A program made the position numbers and the translations under genes. Positions 7,940 through 17,481 of a DNA stretch of 64,000 nucleotides are shown here, one piece after another; position 1 is the first letter of the stretch, and each line of letters opens with the position of its first letter. This DNA is from UBA6772 sp965183875 (GTDB taxonomy: Bacteria; Bacteroidota; Bacteroidia; Flavobacteriales; UBA7430): NCBI GenBank assembly GCA_965183875.1, contig CBCYMK010000002.1:62001-126000 (forward strand), read 5' to 3'. The notes beneath the pieces were generated by a model. It was not told the DNA's origin, did not search any database, and saw only the letters and a list, made by a program, of their open reading frames with translations.

Positions 7940-9207
7940 AAGCTAGCTTCTAATTTTTTTCCGAAACGGTAAATGTCTTCAAATGAATTATAAAGAGGTA
8001 CCGGAGCCATTCTAATAACATTGGGCTCTCTCCAGTCGGCAATCACCCCCAGATTGGTTAATTTATCAAATAAATCTCTCCCTTGTCCATGTAACAATAC
8101 CGAAACCTGGCAACCTTTTTCTTTTGGATTGGTTGGAGTAATAGATTCGAAATTACAATTGTCTATTTTATTTGAAATTTCAGCCAGGATAAATTCTAAA
8201 TAAGCAACCAACAAACGCGATTTAGTTATCAGTTTTTCCATGCCTACTTCTTCAAAAATTTCGAGGGATGCTCTGTGTGCAGCCATTCCAAAAATGGGTG
8301 CATTACTCAACTGCCAACCTTGTGCCCCTTTAGTAGGAACAAAACCTTTCTCCATTAAAAAACGACGGTCTTCATCGTGTCCCCACCAACCAGCAAAACG
8401 AGGTAAACTAGTATCTTCGCCATGACGCTCGTGTACAAATACTCCTGACACATTTCCAGGGCCAGAGTTTAAATATTTATAAGAACACCATGCGGCAAAA
8501 TCTACGCCCCAATCGTGTAATTTTAATTCTACATTTCCTGCAGCATGTGCTAGGTCCAAACCAACTTTCGCTCCTACTTTATGTCCTGCTTTGGTAATTG
8601 TTTCCATATCGAAAACTTGTCCAGTATAATAATTTACACCACCCCAAAACACTAAAGCTACCTCATCGCCTAATTCTTCAATTTTAGCAAGTATGTCTTC
8701 TGTATGTATCGTATGTTCTCCCTCTCTAGGTTCAATTTCTACAATTGCCTCATCCGGGTTAAAACCGTGAAACTTTGCCTGAGACTCCATTACATATTGA
8801 TCAGAAGGAAAAGCTTTGGCTTCGCATATAATTTTGAACCTTGCTTTAGTTGGCTTATAAAATGAAGCCCATAAAAGGTGTAGATTAGTGGTTAATCCGT
8901 TCATCACCACAACTTCAGAATTTAAAGCACCTACAATTTTAGCTGATGTATTAGTCAAAACTTTATGATAATCGAACCAGGGTGTTTTTCCGTGAAAATG
9001 TCCTTCCACCCCATGTTTTGCCCAATCGTCTAACTCTTGATTAATAAAAGAGCGCGTCGTTTTAGGCTGAAGTCCTAAAGAATTCCCTGTTAAATAAACA
9101 GACTCTTCATTATTTACCTCTGGTATATAAAACTTATTTCTATAATCCGACAAAGGATCTTGTTGATCCATTTTACGTGCAAAGTCTTCAGAATATTCCA
9201 AATTCAT
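7933..9207 (-). CDS. kynU: Kynureninase
   Basis: A 424-residue PLP enzyme that cleaves kynurenine or 3-hydroxykynurenine to (3-hydroxy)anthranilate and alanine. The family's landmarks are visible: YLTGNSLGLQPK near the N-terminus, the GLTTNLH phosphate-binding turn, GLDLAHAAGN with the PLP-pairing Asp, the Schiff-base Lys in CSYKYLNSGPG, and the FAGWWGH segment. Length is normal for the family. It is the first gene of the kynU-kmo operon. The region between its ATG and the opposing-side gene at 9251 has only a weak promoter-like TAATTTAG on the minus strand. Confidence 0.95.
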   Translation of the reverse strand: MNLEYSEDFARKMDQQDPLSDYRNKFYIPEVNNEESVYLTGNSLGLQPKTTRSFINQELDDWAKHGVEGHFHGKTPWFDYHKVLTNTSAKIVGALNSEVVVMNGLTTNLHLLWASFYKPTKARFKIICEAKAFPSDQYVMESQAKFHGFNPDEAIVEIEPREGEHTIHTEDILAKIEELGDEVALVFWGGVNYYTGQVFDMETITKAGHKVGAKVGLDLAHAAGNVELKLHDWGVDFAAWCSYKYLNSGPGNVSGVFVHERHGEDTSLPRFAGWWGHDEDRRFLMEKGFVPTKGAQGWQLSNAPIFGMAAHRASLEIFEEVGMEKLITKSRLLVAYLEFILAEISNKIDNCNFESITPTNPKEKGCQVSVLLHGQGRDLFDKLTNLGVIADWREPNVIRMAPVPLYNSFEDIYRFGKKLEASLC

Positions 9208-9250
9208 CTCTTAAATTTTTAGCCCACTAAATTACAATAAATAGATCGCT

Positions 9251-10132
9251 CTACAAGAGAATTTCAGAAAGGAAGAATAGCAAGCCCAAAAGAATAGAAG
9301 TCCCTTCCACTCCAAGGGTAAAATAGCGCTCAGACAAAGTGGGTTTAGCTTTGTAAACCAACAAGATAGCCAACTCGTAGGAGATATAAATCATTAATAC
9401 TGAAGGAAGACTATAAGTGTTTAAGAAAAAATAGTGATAAAACAATATTGCTTCAGCAATCAGTAAAGCCCCTACTCCAATGTGAACAGCCTTTTTAACA
9501 CCAAAAACTTGGGGTATTGTTTTTAAGCCAGTAGCATCAAACTGTAAATCTCTAATATCGAAAGGTATAGTTATCGCAAAGACGAAAAGAAATCGTTCGA
9601 AAACAAACAAATAGTTTATAGGAACTTGAGTGATTTTCATTGGCAAGTATGAGCTTACTCCAGCCCATACAAATGCAATTAGAAAGATTTTAACAGTGGG
9701 TAAATCTCTCAACCTAAACCAGACACTACCTTTTTTATAAACGGGTAAGGAATAGAGAACTGAAATAAGCCCCATAAATAACAATGGGTAGAATATATAC
9801 GTATATATTCTATAAAAAAAGAATACAGCTGCCACTGCTGAGACGATTGCAAATAACCATAAAAATGTACTGAATTTGAATATATACTTATGTCTTAAAG
9901 AATCTCCTTCATTGAGCATAGGACTCACGCGTACTAAACGCATAAAGTTATAAGCAAATAAAGTAGAGAAAAACACGAAATAAGCCAAGTCATAATTATT
10001 TGCCCCATAAAACTGAAGGGTCAAACAAGTTAAAGCAAAGGTACAAGTAGCGACATAAACATTGCTAACCACTAAAAAATCGAGTAATTTAAGTAGGATC
10101 CTCATTCCTTCAAAAATACTTATATTTTTCAT
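9251..10132 (-). CDS. UbiA-like integral membrane protein
   Basis: A 293-residue membrane protein with about eight or nine hydrophobic segments. The segment PFDIRDLQFDATGLKTIPQVFG matches the second Asp-rich motif region of UbiA prenyltransferases (D..D....TGLKT.P...G), but the first NDxxDxxxD motif is not seen: the corresponding loop reads FAYNFMRLVRVSP. It may therefore act on a different substrate or lack prenyltransferase activity. It stands between kynU (same strand) and gcvP (divergent). The protein has been given names such as 'UbiA family' in related genomes. Function not assigned. Confidence 0.7.
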   Translation of the reverse strand: MKNISIFEGMRILLKLLDFLVVSNVYVATCTFALTCLTLQFYGANNYDLAYFVFFSTLFAYNFMRLVRVSPMLNEGDSLRHKYIFKFSTFLWLFAIVSAVAAVFFFYRIYTYIFYPLLFMGLISVLYSLPVYKKGSVWFRLRDLPTVKIFLIAFVWAGVSSYLPMKITQVPINYLFVFERFLFVFAITIPFDIRDLQFDATGLKTIPQVFGVKKAVHIGVGALLIAEAILFYHYFFLNTYSLPSVLMIYISYELAILLVYKAKPTLSERYFTLGVEGTSILLGLLFFLSEILL

Positions 10133-10164
10133 TCTATGAATGGATTCTAAGAATGAATATTTTG

Positions 10165-10172
10165 TAATTTTG
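10165..10172 (+). promoter_or_regulatory. Bacteroidetes -7 promoter element (TAATTTTG) of gcvP
   Basis: Perfect TAnnTTTG match 23 bases before the gcvP ATG at 10196. Its last G is the first base of an in-frame GTG (10172), which would add eight residues; the promoter overlap argues that GTG is not the start. The short leader leaves no room for a glycine riboswitch. Confidence 0.6.
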
Positions 10173-10195
10173 TGTCGAAACTAACTAATAAAGAA

Positions 10196-13094
10196 ATGAA
10201 CACAAACTCGTTCTTACTTCGCCACATCGGACCTAGAGAGGAAGATGTAAACAATATGTTACACACAATTGGTGTAGACTCTGTTGACGAACTAATAGAT
10301 CAAACTATTCCGGCTGCGATACGACTGGAAGAGGATTTAGACTTAGCCGATGGTTTAAGTGAACAAGAATTTCTTGGACATATAAAAGAGCTTGCACAAA
10401 AAAACAAGCAATACAAAACCTATATTGGTTTAGGGTACCACAACGCAGTTTTACCAAGTGTTATACAGCGTAACATTTTAGAGAACCCGGGTTGGTATAC
10501 TGCATATACTCCCTACCAGGCAGAAATTGCGCAAGGTAGATTAGAAGCTTTATTGAATTACCAAACCATGGTTATAGACCTTACGGGAATGGAAATCGCT
10601 AACGCTTCTTTATTAGATGAATCTACTGCAGCAGCAGAGGCTATGGTTTTACTTCACAACAGTAGACCAAGAGCAAAGAAGAAGGCAAATGCAAATTTGT
10701 TTTTTGTTTCTGAAGAATGTCTTCCACAAACTATTAGCTTACTCGAAACTAGGTCGGAACCTTTAGGTATAGAATTGATTATTGGAGATCACAGAGATTT
10801 CGAATTTACCGATATGGTTTTCGGTGCCTTAGTACAATACCCTGCAGCTACAGGAGAGGTTTACGAGTATAAAAACTTCACAGAAAAAGCGCATAAATTA
10901 GAAGCTGGTGTAGCTGTTGCTGCAGACCTTCTTTCTCTCTCCCTTTTAGAATCACCTGGTTCATGGGGAGCAGATGTAGTTTGTGGTACCTCACAACGAT
11001 TTGGTATCCCTATGGGATACGGTGGTCCTCATGCAGCCTATTTTGCTACAAAAGAAACGTATAAAAGAAATGTTCCAGGCCGTATTATTGGCCTCTCTAA
11101 AGATGTAGATGGAAAGCCTGCTTTACGTATGGCACTACAAACACGAGAGCAACATATCAAAAGAGAAAAAGCGACTTCTAATATTTGCACCGCACAAGTA
11201 TTATTAGCAGTTATGGCTGGTATGTATGCTGTTTACCATGGAGCTGAAGGAATTAAACACATTGCAAAGCGCATTCACAACAAAGCAAATGCATTAGCTT
11301 CTGCGATACAAGACTTAGGTTTTGATCAGGTAAACGAGCAATATTTCGACACGCTATTAATTGACTTAGGAGACATCTCTTCTGACAGCGTTAATGAAGT
11401 AGCTTTAGAAGCTCATATAAACTTTCTTTATGTAGATGAGCACACCATCTGTATCAGTTTAAACGAAACGACTACTCAGCAAGACTTAAATGACATTATT
11501 GCTGTTTTAGCATCCGTAAAAGGCTGCGAAGCAACAAGAATAACTGACGTATACGATTCGACTACTATTTCAGAATCCTTACAAAGGAAAACTGACTTCA
11601 TGACTAATGAGGTCTTCAATATGTATCATTCTGAAACAGAAATGATGCGTTATATAAAACGTTTAGAGCGTAAAGATTTATCCCTTAACCACTCTATGAT
11701 AGCCTTAGGTTCATGTACAATGAAACTTAATGCTGCTACAGAGATGTTACCACTAAACGAGAGTAACTTTAGCTCATTACACCCTTTTATACCAGAGGAT
11801 CAAGCAGCTGGATATATGGAGATTTTTAGTGAATTGGAAAAAGACTTATGTGAAATTACAGGTTTTGCCGGTATGTCTTTACAACCAAACTCTGGGGCTC
11901 AAGGAGAATATGCAGGTTTAATGGTAATTCGTGAATACCACTATTCTCGTGGCGACCACCACAGAAACATCACTCTTATCCCATCATCAGCACACGGAAC
12001 CAACCCAGCATCTGCTGTAATGGCAGGAATGAAGGTAGTAGTGGTAAAATGTCGATCCAAATGGATACATATAGACGTTATCGGATTTGAGAGAAAAAGC
12101 AGAATTAGCACTCTAAAGAATGTATCTGGCTGCTGCTAATGATTACATACCCTTCTACCACACGGAGTTTATGAAGAGACTTCAGTAAAAGAGATAACAT
12201 CTAGTCATTCACGAAAATGGAGGACAAGTATATATGGACGGTGCCAATATGAACGCTCAAGTTGGTTTAACATCTCCAGGAGAAATTGGCGCAGATGTAT
12301 GCCACCTAAATCTTCACAAAACATTTGCTATTCCTCATGGTGGGGGTGGTCCTGGAGTTGGACCTATCGGTGTTGCTCCACAATTAGTGGAGTTTTTACC
12401 GGGCCACCCAGTAATAGAATGTGGTGGAAAGAATAGTATTTCTGCCGTTTCTGCCGCTCCTTGGGGTTCTGCTTTAGTATTACTTATTTCCTATGCTTAT
12501 ATAAAGATGCTTGGAAAAGAGGGCTTAAAAGAATCTACAAAGCACGCTATCTTAAACGCTAACTATATGAAAGCGAAATTAGAAAAGCACTATAAGATTT
12601 TATATACTGGAGAAAATGGTCGTGTAGCTCACGAAATGATTCTAGAATGTAGAGACCTTAAAGAAGCAAGCGGGATAGATGTTACCGACATCGCAAAACG
12701 ACTAATGGACTATGGATATCATGCCCCAACAGTTTCATTTCCTGTTGCAGGAACATTAATGATTGAGCCTACAGAGAGTGAAGGTAAAGCTGAATTAGAT
12801 CGTTTCTGTGAAGCAATGGTATCAATACGCCAAGAGATTGAACATATTATTACCGGTGAGTATCATAAAGAGGACAATACGTTAAAGAATGCACCACATA
12901 CATTAGATCAGTGTACATCGGATGAATGGATGTTCGGATACTCACGTCATCAGGCAGCTTACCCACTGAAATGGGTTCGAGAAAATAAGTTCTGGCCAGC
13001 AGTTAGACGAGTAGATCAAGCTTATGGAGATCGCAATTTAATTTGTGCTTGTCCAAGTATAGAATCTTATACCGATTCAACTTGCGATAGTTAA
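10196..13094 (+). CDS. gcvP: Glycine dehydrogenase (decarboxylating), P protein; frameshifted in this sequence
   Basis: The PLP-dependent P subunit of the glycine cleavage system, which decarboxylates glycine and passes the aminomethyl group to the H-protein lipoate. ATG at 10196 begins NSFLLRHIGPREEDVNNML, as in family members. The first half is intact to about 12045; the second is intact from DGANMNAQVGLTSPG (about 12240), including the PLP Lys in HLNLHKTFAIPHGGGGPG, to DRNLICACPSIE at the C-terminus. Between 12045 and 12215 the expected sequence (MITYPSTHGVYEET..., HENGGQVYM) is spread over all three frames by several small indels. Full length would be about 965 residues, normal for a single-chain GcvP. 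Probably intact in the organism. Confidence 0.92.
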
Positions 13095-13104
13095 GGATAA
13101 ACCT

Positions 13105-13112
13105 TAAATTTG
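13105..13112 (+). promoter_or_regulatory. Bacteroidetes promoter: TAAATTTG with upstream TTG
   Basis: Perfect -7 match, with TTG at 13082-13084 about 20 bases upstream, the usual -33/-7 spacing. It overlaps the region just past the gcvP stop and drives the T9SS protein whose ATG is at 13141. Confidence 0.6.
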
Positions 13113-13140
13113 GGATGTTAAAAAACAAAACAAACATATT

Positions 13141-14973
13141 ATGAAAAAAATTCAACTATTGACAGGTGCTTTATTAGTAGCTTCTACAGTTTTTGCACAA
13201 AAAACTGTTACTACTAAAATGGACCTAGTACAACATTCAAAAAAAACAGTTCAGACTATCCCTACTGCAAAGTCTGTAGCGCTATGGTCTAACGACTTTT
13301 CTGATGCTTCTTCTTGGGAGTTAACGAATACTGGTGCTGAAGATGTTAACTGGTCTATTGAGACTGATGTTAATGCTATGCCAGATGCTGCAAGTGGTGC
13401 TATATTCCCTTTTGCTTCTACTACAGTAGCAAATGGATATGCATTAATCAACTCTGATGGTGCTCCTGGAAATGCTGATGGTAACGGTGCTATTGTAGCT
13501 CAATTAACGACTGCAAATTCAATCGATTTATCTGCAAATGCTTCAGTACTACTTAAGTTTAGCCACAACTACAGATGGTGGAAAGAGACTAGAGGTGTAC
13601 GTGTTTCTGGTGATAACGGTACTACTTGGACTGAGTTTGAACTTACAAACGTTGACGGTTACCCAAACAACCAAAACTCTGATAACCCATCAGTAGAATC
13701 TATCAATATTTCTGCTGTTGCAGGTGGTCAATCACAAGTAAAGATTCAATTTTACTACAACGATAATGACAACTGGGCATGGTACTGGGCTGTTGATGAT
13801 GTAGAAATTCTTGACTTACCAGCGAACGATATCGTATTGACTTCTGCTTGGGTTTCTACTACAGCAGGTGTTGAATATGGAAGAACTCCTACTGCACACG
13901 TTACTGATACTTTAGTTGTTGGTGGACAAGTATACAACTTTGGTGCTGCTACTCAATCTGATATCGCTATTACACTTGATGTAAACGATGCTTCTGGAGC
14001 TTCAGTGATTTCTGAAAATGCTTCTATCGCAACTTTAGATAACGACTCTACTGACTTCGATCAAGTTGTTGTTACTGGATTCTCTTTAGCTGAAGGTGTT
14101 TATGAATTCACTTCTACTGCTTCTTCTGCAGGAGATGATGTTTCAGGTGCTAACTTCGGTGATAACACATACGCTAGAAACTTTGAAGTTACTAAAAACG
14201 TATATTCTGTAGATGGTATTGGTGTTTACGATGCATCTATTAGCACTGTTGGTGGTTTAGGTACAAACTACGGTAACGGTACTATCGTTTTAACTCGTTA
14301 TGAGTTATTAGAAGCTACTGATGTAGTAGGTTTAGAATTAGGTATTCACAGTGCTTCTGCAGTAGCTGGACAAGTATTCCCATTCTTAGTTGAAGAATCT
14401 GTTCTTGCATCAGAAGATGTAGATTTATCTTCAAGCAACAGAATTGCTGAAAACGAAGAAGGTGTAATGGTTACTCAACAACATATTGACAATGGTCTTA
14501 TGTTTGTTGAATTAAACCCTACAACTTTACAAGCTGGTGTATACTATGCATGTATCGAATTATACCAAGGTCCTGGTGAAGACGACGCTCTTTACGTATT
14601 GGATGACGAAACTGTAGCACAACCTGCTTCAGCAAGTATGATTTATACTGCAGACGATGGTTCTGCTTGGACTAACGGTACTGCAGCTGCAGTTCGTTTA
14701 GCTATTGGTGACTACGTTGGACTAGAGGAAGCTAACAAAGCTTTATTCTCTGTTTCTCCAAACCCTTCAAACGGTGTATTTACAGTTATCGCTAATAACG
14801 CAGACAACTACACATTAGAAGTAATTAACGTATTAGGTGAAGTAGTTTCTACTAGATCTATCGAAGGTGCTATCAACGAAACAATTAACGTTTCTGAATT
14901 AAACGCTGGTATCTACTTTGTAAAAGTAGCTACTGCAACTACTCAAAACGTTCAAAGAGTTGTAATCAAGTAA
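13141..14973 (+). CDS. Secreted T9SS protein with adhesin-like jelly-roll domain
   Basis: A 610-residue exported protein. Residues 1-19 are a signal peptide ending VFAQ. The first ~200 residues (WSNDFSDASSWELTNTG, INSDG, LLKFSHNYRW, AWYWAVDDVEIL) match the 'choice-of-anchor J'/cleaved-adhesin type beta-sandwich found in Bacteroidetes surface proteins. The middle is Ig-like beta sequence. The last ~80 residues are a clear type A T9SS sorting domain (SVSPNPSNGVFTV...LEVINVLGEVV...NVSELNAGIYFVKV...QRVVIK), so it should cross the outer membrane through PorU-type processing. Codon use is uniform, with many ACT/GCT/TCT codons, as in highly expressed genes. A perfect terminator follows. Confidence 0.88.
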   Translation: MKKIQLLTGALLVASTVFAQKTVTTKMDLVQHSKKTVQTIPTAKSVALWSNDFSDASSWELTNTGAEDVNWSIETDVNAMPDAASGAIFPFASTTVANGYALINSDGAPGNADGNGAIVAQLTTANSIDLSANASVLLKFSHNYRWWKETRGVRVSGDNGTTWTEFELTNVDGYPNNQNSDNPSVESINISAVAGGQSQVKIQFYYNDNDNWAWYWAVDDVEILDLPANDIVLTSAWVSTTAGVEYGRTPTAHVTDTLVVGGQVYNFGAATQSDIAITLDVNDASGASVISENASIATLDNDSTDFDQVVVTGFSLAEGVYEFTSTASSAGDDVSGANFGDNTYARNFEVTKNVYSVDGIGVYDASISTVGGLGTNYGNGTIVLTRYELLEATDVVGLELGIHSASAVAGQVFPFLVEESVLASEDVDLSSSNRIAENEEGVMVTQQHIDNGLMFVELNPTTLQAGVYYACIELYQGPGEDDALYVLDDETVAQPASASMIYTADDGSAWTNGTAAAVRLAIGDYVGLEEANKALFSVSPNPSNGVFTVIANNADNYTLEVINVLGEVVSTRSIEGAINETINVSELNAGIYFVKVATATTQNVQRVVIK

Positions 14974-14991
14974 TTGATTTAAACTTTATTT

Positions 14992-15028
14992 AAAATGCCC
15001 CAGCTTTGCTGGGGCATTTTTTTTTGTT
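14992..15028 (+). terminator. Strong Rho-independent terminator
   Basis: Stem AAAATGCCCCAGC (14992-15004), loop TTT, stem GCTGGGGCATTTT (15008-15020), then a long T run. It ends the abundant T9SS protein transcript before the next promoter at 15072. Confidence 0.92.
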
Positions 15029-15071
15029 TTAAAACGTAGGTAAAGCAAGCCAATCACTAGAACTAAATAAT

Positions 15072-15079
15072 TATATTTG
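15072..15079 (+). promoter_or_regulatory. Bacteroidetes -7 promoter element (TATATTTG)
   Basis: Perfect match 18 bases before the ATG of the TauE/SafE permease gene; it probably also serves the methyltransferase gene that overlaps the permease stop. Confidence 0.6.
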
Positions 15080-15097
15080 GATTCTTAAAAAAACTAA

Positions 15098-15878
15098 ATG
15101 GAATTAGCCTGGTACTTCTACCCTCTTTTATTTTTGGCCGGTTTAATAGCAGGTATAATAAATACACTTGCAGGAAACGGCTCAGTATTTACCCTAAGTT
15201 TATTGTTGTTTACTGGGATGCCTGCAGGATTAGCTAATGGAACCAACAGGGTTGGAGGTTTCGTTCAGTGCCTTATAAGCGTATTAACTTTCAGGAAATC
15301 TGAAAAATTTAAGCCGCTACTAAAAGAGAGTTTATGGTTAATGATACCTACCATTTTAGGGACTGTAATTGGAGGCAAATTCTGCCATACAAGTATCCGA
15401 TGAGCTCCTTACAAAAGTTATCGGTTACCTGATGATCTTTACACTAGCTATAGTATTATTAAAACCAAAAAGGTGGTTAATAGAAACCGCTGAACGCAAA
15501 GACAATAAATCGGTACTTAACTTTATTGTATTTTTTGCAATTGGTTGGTACGCTGGATTTATACAAATGGGTATGGGGATTTTATTTTTAGCTACCCTTG
15601 TACTAATCTCAAAATACAGTATACTAGATGCTAATTTCATTAAAATTATTATTTGTGCAGCCTTACTTCTACCGGCGCTTTTAATTTATATGTACAACGA
15701 TCAAATAGAATGGGTCCCAGCTACAGCTTTAACAATAGGGCAAGGCTTAGGCGGGTGGTTAGCTACTAAATTTGCACTCGAAAATAAACAGGCTAGCATA
15801 TGGGTAAGACGACTTTTAATAGTGATGATTTCCATGGCTATTGTAAAACTTTTTAATTTACACGAATACATATTCTAA
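15098..15878 (+). CDS. TauE/SafE family permease (one-base insertion in this sequence)
   Basis: An inner-membrane permease of the TauE/SafE (DUF81) family, proposed to export sulfur-containing or other organic anions. The N-terminal half shows the family's AGLIAGIINTLAGNGSVFTL and GLANGTNRVGG motifs. The frame breaks at about 15374: GGAGGCAAAT should read GGAGCAAAT, which would join LGTVIG directly to ANSAIQVSDELLTKVIGYLMIF, the expected first-repeat end. The second half has the matching GWYAGFIQMGMG and GQGLGGWLATKFA repeat motifs. Removing one base gives a normal 259-residue protein, so the break is probably a sequence error. Its TAA overlaps the ATG of the next gene. Confidence 0.85.
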
Positions 15879-16609
15879 TGAACAAAGATTGGTTTGTAAA
15901 TTGGTTCAATACCAGCTATTATCACACACTGTATAAACATAGGGATCAAGCTGAAGCTTGTAGATTTATAGATAAGCTATGTGCCTACCTAGAAATTGAA
16001 CAAGCAGCTAAAATATTGGATTTGGCCTGTGGTAAAGGAAGACATTCTATACACTTAGCTAAAAAAGGATTTCATACTACTGGTGTAGACCTAGCCAAAG
16101 AGAGCATCCTGAAAGCTAAAACTACCCCCGTTTCAAATGTGGAGTTTGATGTCCACGATATGCGATTACCTTATCGAGAAAATGAATATGATTTTGTTTT
16201 CAACTTATTTACCAGTTTTGGGTATTTTAAAGAGCAAGATGAAAATATAGCGGTATTAAAAGGAGTGGCTACAAATCTTAAAGATAAAGGAACCTTTGTT
16301 TTGGATTTTTTAAATGCAGAAAAAGTAATCAAAAACTTAGTTCCTGAAGAAAGAAAAACTGAGGATGGTATAAATTTCGAACTCCATAGAACTTACGATG
16401 GACTGCGAATAATTAAAGACATCCTGGTAAAAGATAAAAACCAAAGCTTTAAGTTTCAGGAAAGTGTCTCAGCATTTAAACTGACAGATATGGAGAAAAT
16501 GGCAAAGGAAGCTAAACTCGAAATTACTGCAACTTTTGGAGATTATGATTTAAATCCTTTTGAAGAAAATACCTCGGATAGGTTGATATTAATAATGAAA
16601 CTGAAATAA
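15878..16609 (+). CDS. Class I SAM-dependent methyltransferase
   Basis: A 243-residue methyltransferase. SAM-binding motif I is ILDLACGKGRHSIHLAKKG with the following acidic GVDLAK, motif II region is DVHDMRLPYRENEYDFVFNLFTSFGYF, and the fold continues to ILIMKLK. The YREN.YD..F.LFTSFGYF pattern is typical of small-molecule methyltransferases of the Methyltransf_25/11 type; the substrate is unknown. The start codon overlaps the permease stop (TAATG), so it is translated from the same transcript. Confidence 0.85.
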   Translation: MNKDWFVNWFNTSYYHTLYKHRDQAEACRFIDKLCAYLEIEQAAKILDLACGKGRHSIHLAKKGFHTTGVDLAKESILKAKTTPVSNVEFDVHDMRLPYRENEYDFVFNLFTSFGYFKEQDENIAVLKGVATNLKDKGTFVLDFLNAEKVIKNLVPEERKTEDGINFELHRTYDGLRIIKDILVKDKNQSFKFQESVSAFKLTDMEKMAKEAKLEITATFGDYDLNPFEENTSDRLILIMKLK

Positions 16610-16737
16610 AAATTATGAATTAGGTGGGTATCTACTAACCTATTCCTGAAAACAACTACTTAGTACTATTTAAAATTGCCAAACAATAAACCTCTCTATT
16701 AACTTGGAACTCTTATTCTCAAACAGCATTTTCTTTA

Positions 16738-16745
16738 TATATTTG
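16738..16745 (+). promoter_or_regulatory. Bacteroidetes -7 promoter element (TATATTTG)
   Basis: Perfect match 20 bases before the ATG of the ZIP transporter gene. The 156-base gap upstream holds no gene. Confidence 0.6.
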
Positions 16746-16765
16746 GGAGCATTAAAATTTAGTAA

Positions 16766-17465
16766 ATGATTTATTTAGTATTAATAGCTTCGGTATTAAT
16801 TGGAGTATTTATAGTAGAAGTCTTAAACGACTTAAAAGCCAGTGCCATAAAATTACTATTGGCTTTTTCTGGAGCCTATTTGTTTGCCATTTCAGTTTTT
16901 TCATTTACTACCAGAGGTCTATACAGGAGATGGAAAAAGGATCGGTTTATTTTTATTAATCGGTTTCATACTACAAATTGTATTGGAGTTTTTCTCTCAA
17001 GGTATAGAACATGGACATGGGCACTTACACAATAATACGATTCCTATATCCATGCTAATAAGCTTAGCCATTCACGCTTACTTAGAAGGAATGCCATTGG
17101 GCGGTATAGAACATCATGGACATCACCATCACTCAGAATTTGAAGGTTCTTTACTCACAGGCATCGCTTTACATAAAATTCCAGTAACTATAGTATTGAT
17201 GAGTCTATTTGCCCAGGCAGGATTCACAAAAACAAAGTCATTTGTGCTAATTGCTATTTTTGCAGCTATGGCACCTTTAGGAACTCTCTCTGGAAATTTA
17301 GTACAGGAGCTGAGTTATTACCATCGTGAAATAATGGCTATTGTAGTAGGTATTTTCTTACACATTTCGACGACTATATTATTCGAAAGCTCAGAAGCTC
17401 ACAAATTTAATTTTCAAAAACTTCTAGCCATAGCTCTAGGTTCCCTCTTAGCTTGGATGGTTTAA
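16766..17465 (+). CDS. ZIP family metal transporter (one-base insertion in this sequence)
   Basis: An inner-membrane ZIP-type divalent metal (zinc/iron) transporter of about 232 residues. The frame breaks in a T6 run at 16896-16901: with five T the sequence reads through as AISVFHLLPEVYTG, the expected HLLPE motif of ZIP helix 2. A His-rich cytoplasmic loop follows (EHGHGHLHNN and EHHGHHHHSEFEG), then the metal-site helices HAYLEGMPLGG and GIALHKIPVTIVL, with the family's His/Glu ligands. The rest is membrane helices to ALGSLLAWMV. A homopolymer error is the simplest reading; deletion of one T gives a normal protein. The maf gene starts 16 bases downstream. Confidence 0.87.
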
Positions 17466-17481
17466 CTAAATCCCTTGTTCG

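Noticed and set aside
10172..10196. Glycine riboswitch upstream of gcvP
   Set aside because: The promoter lies only 23 bases before the start codon, leaving no space for an aptamer.
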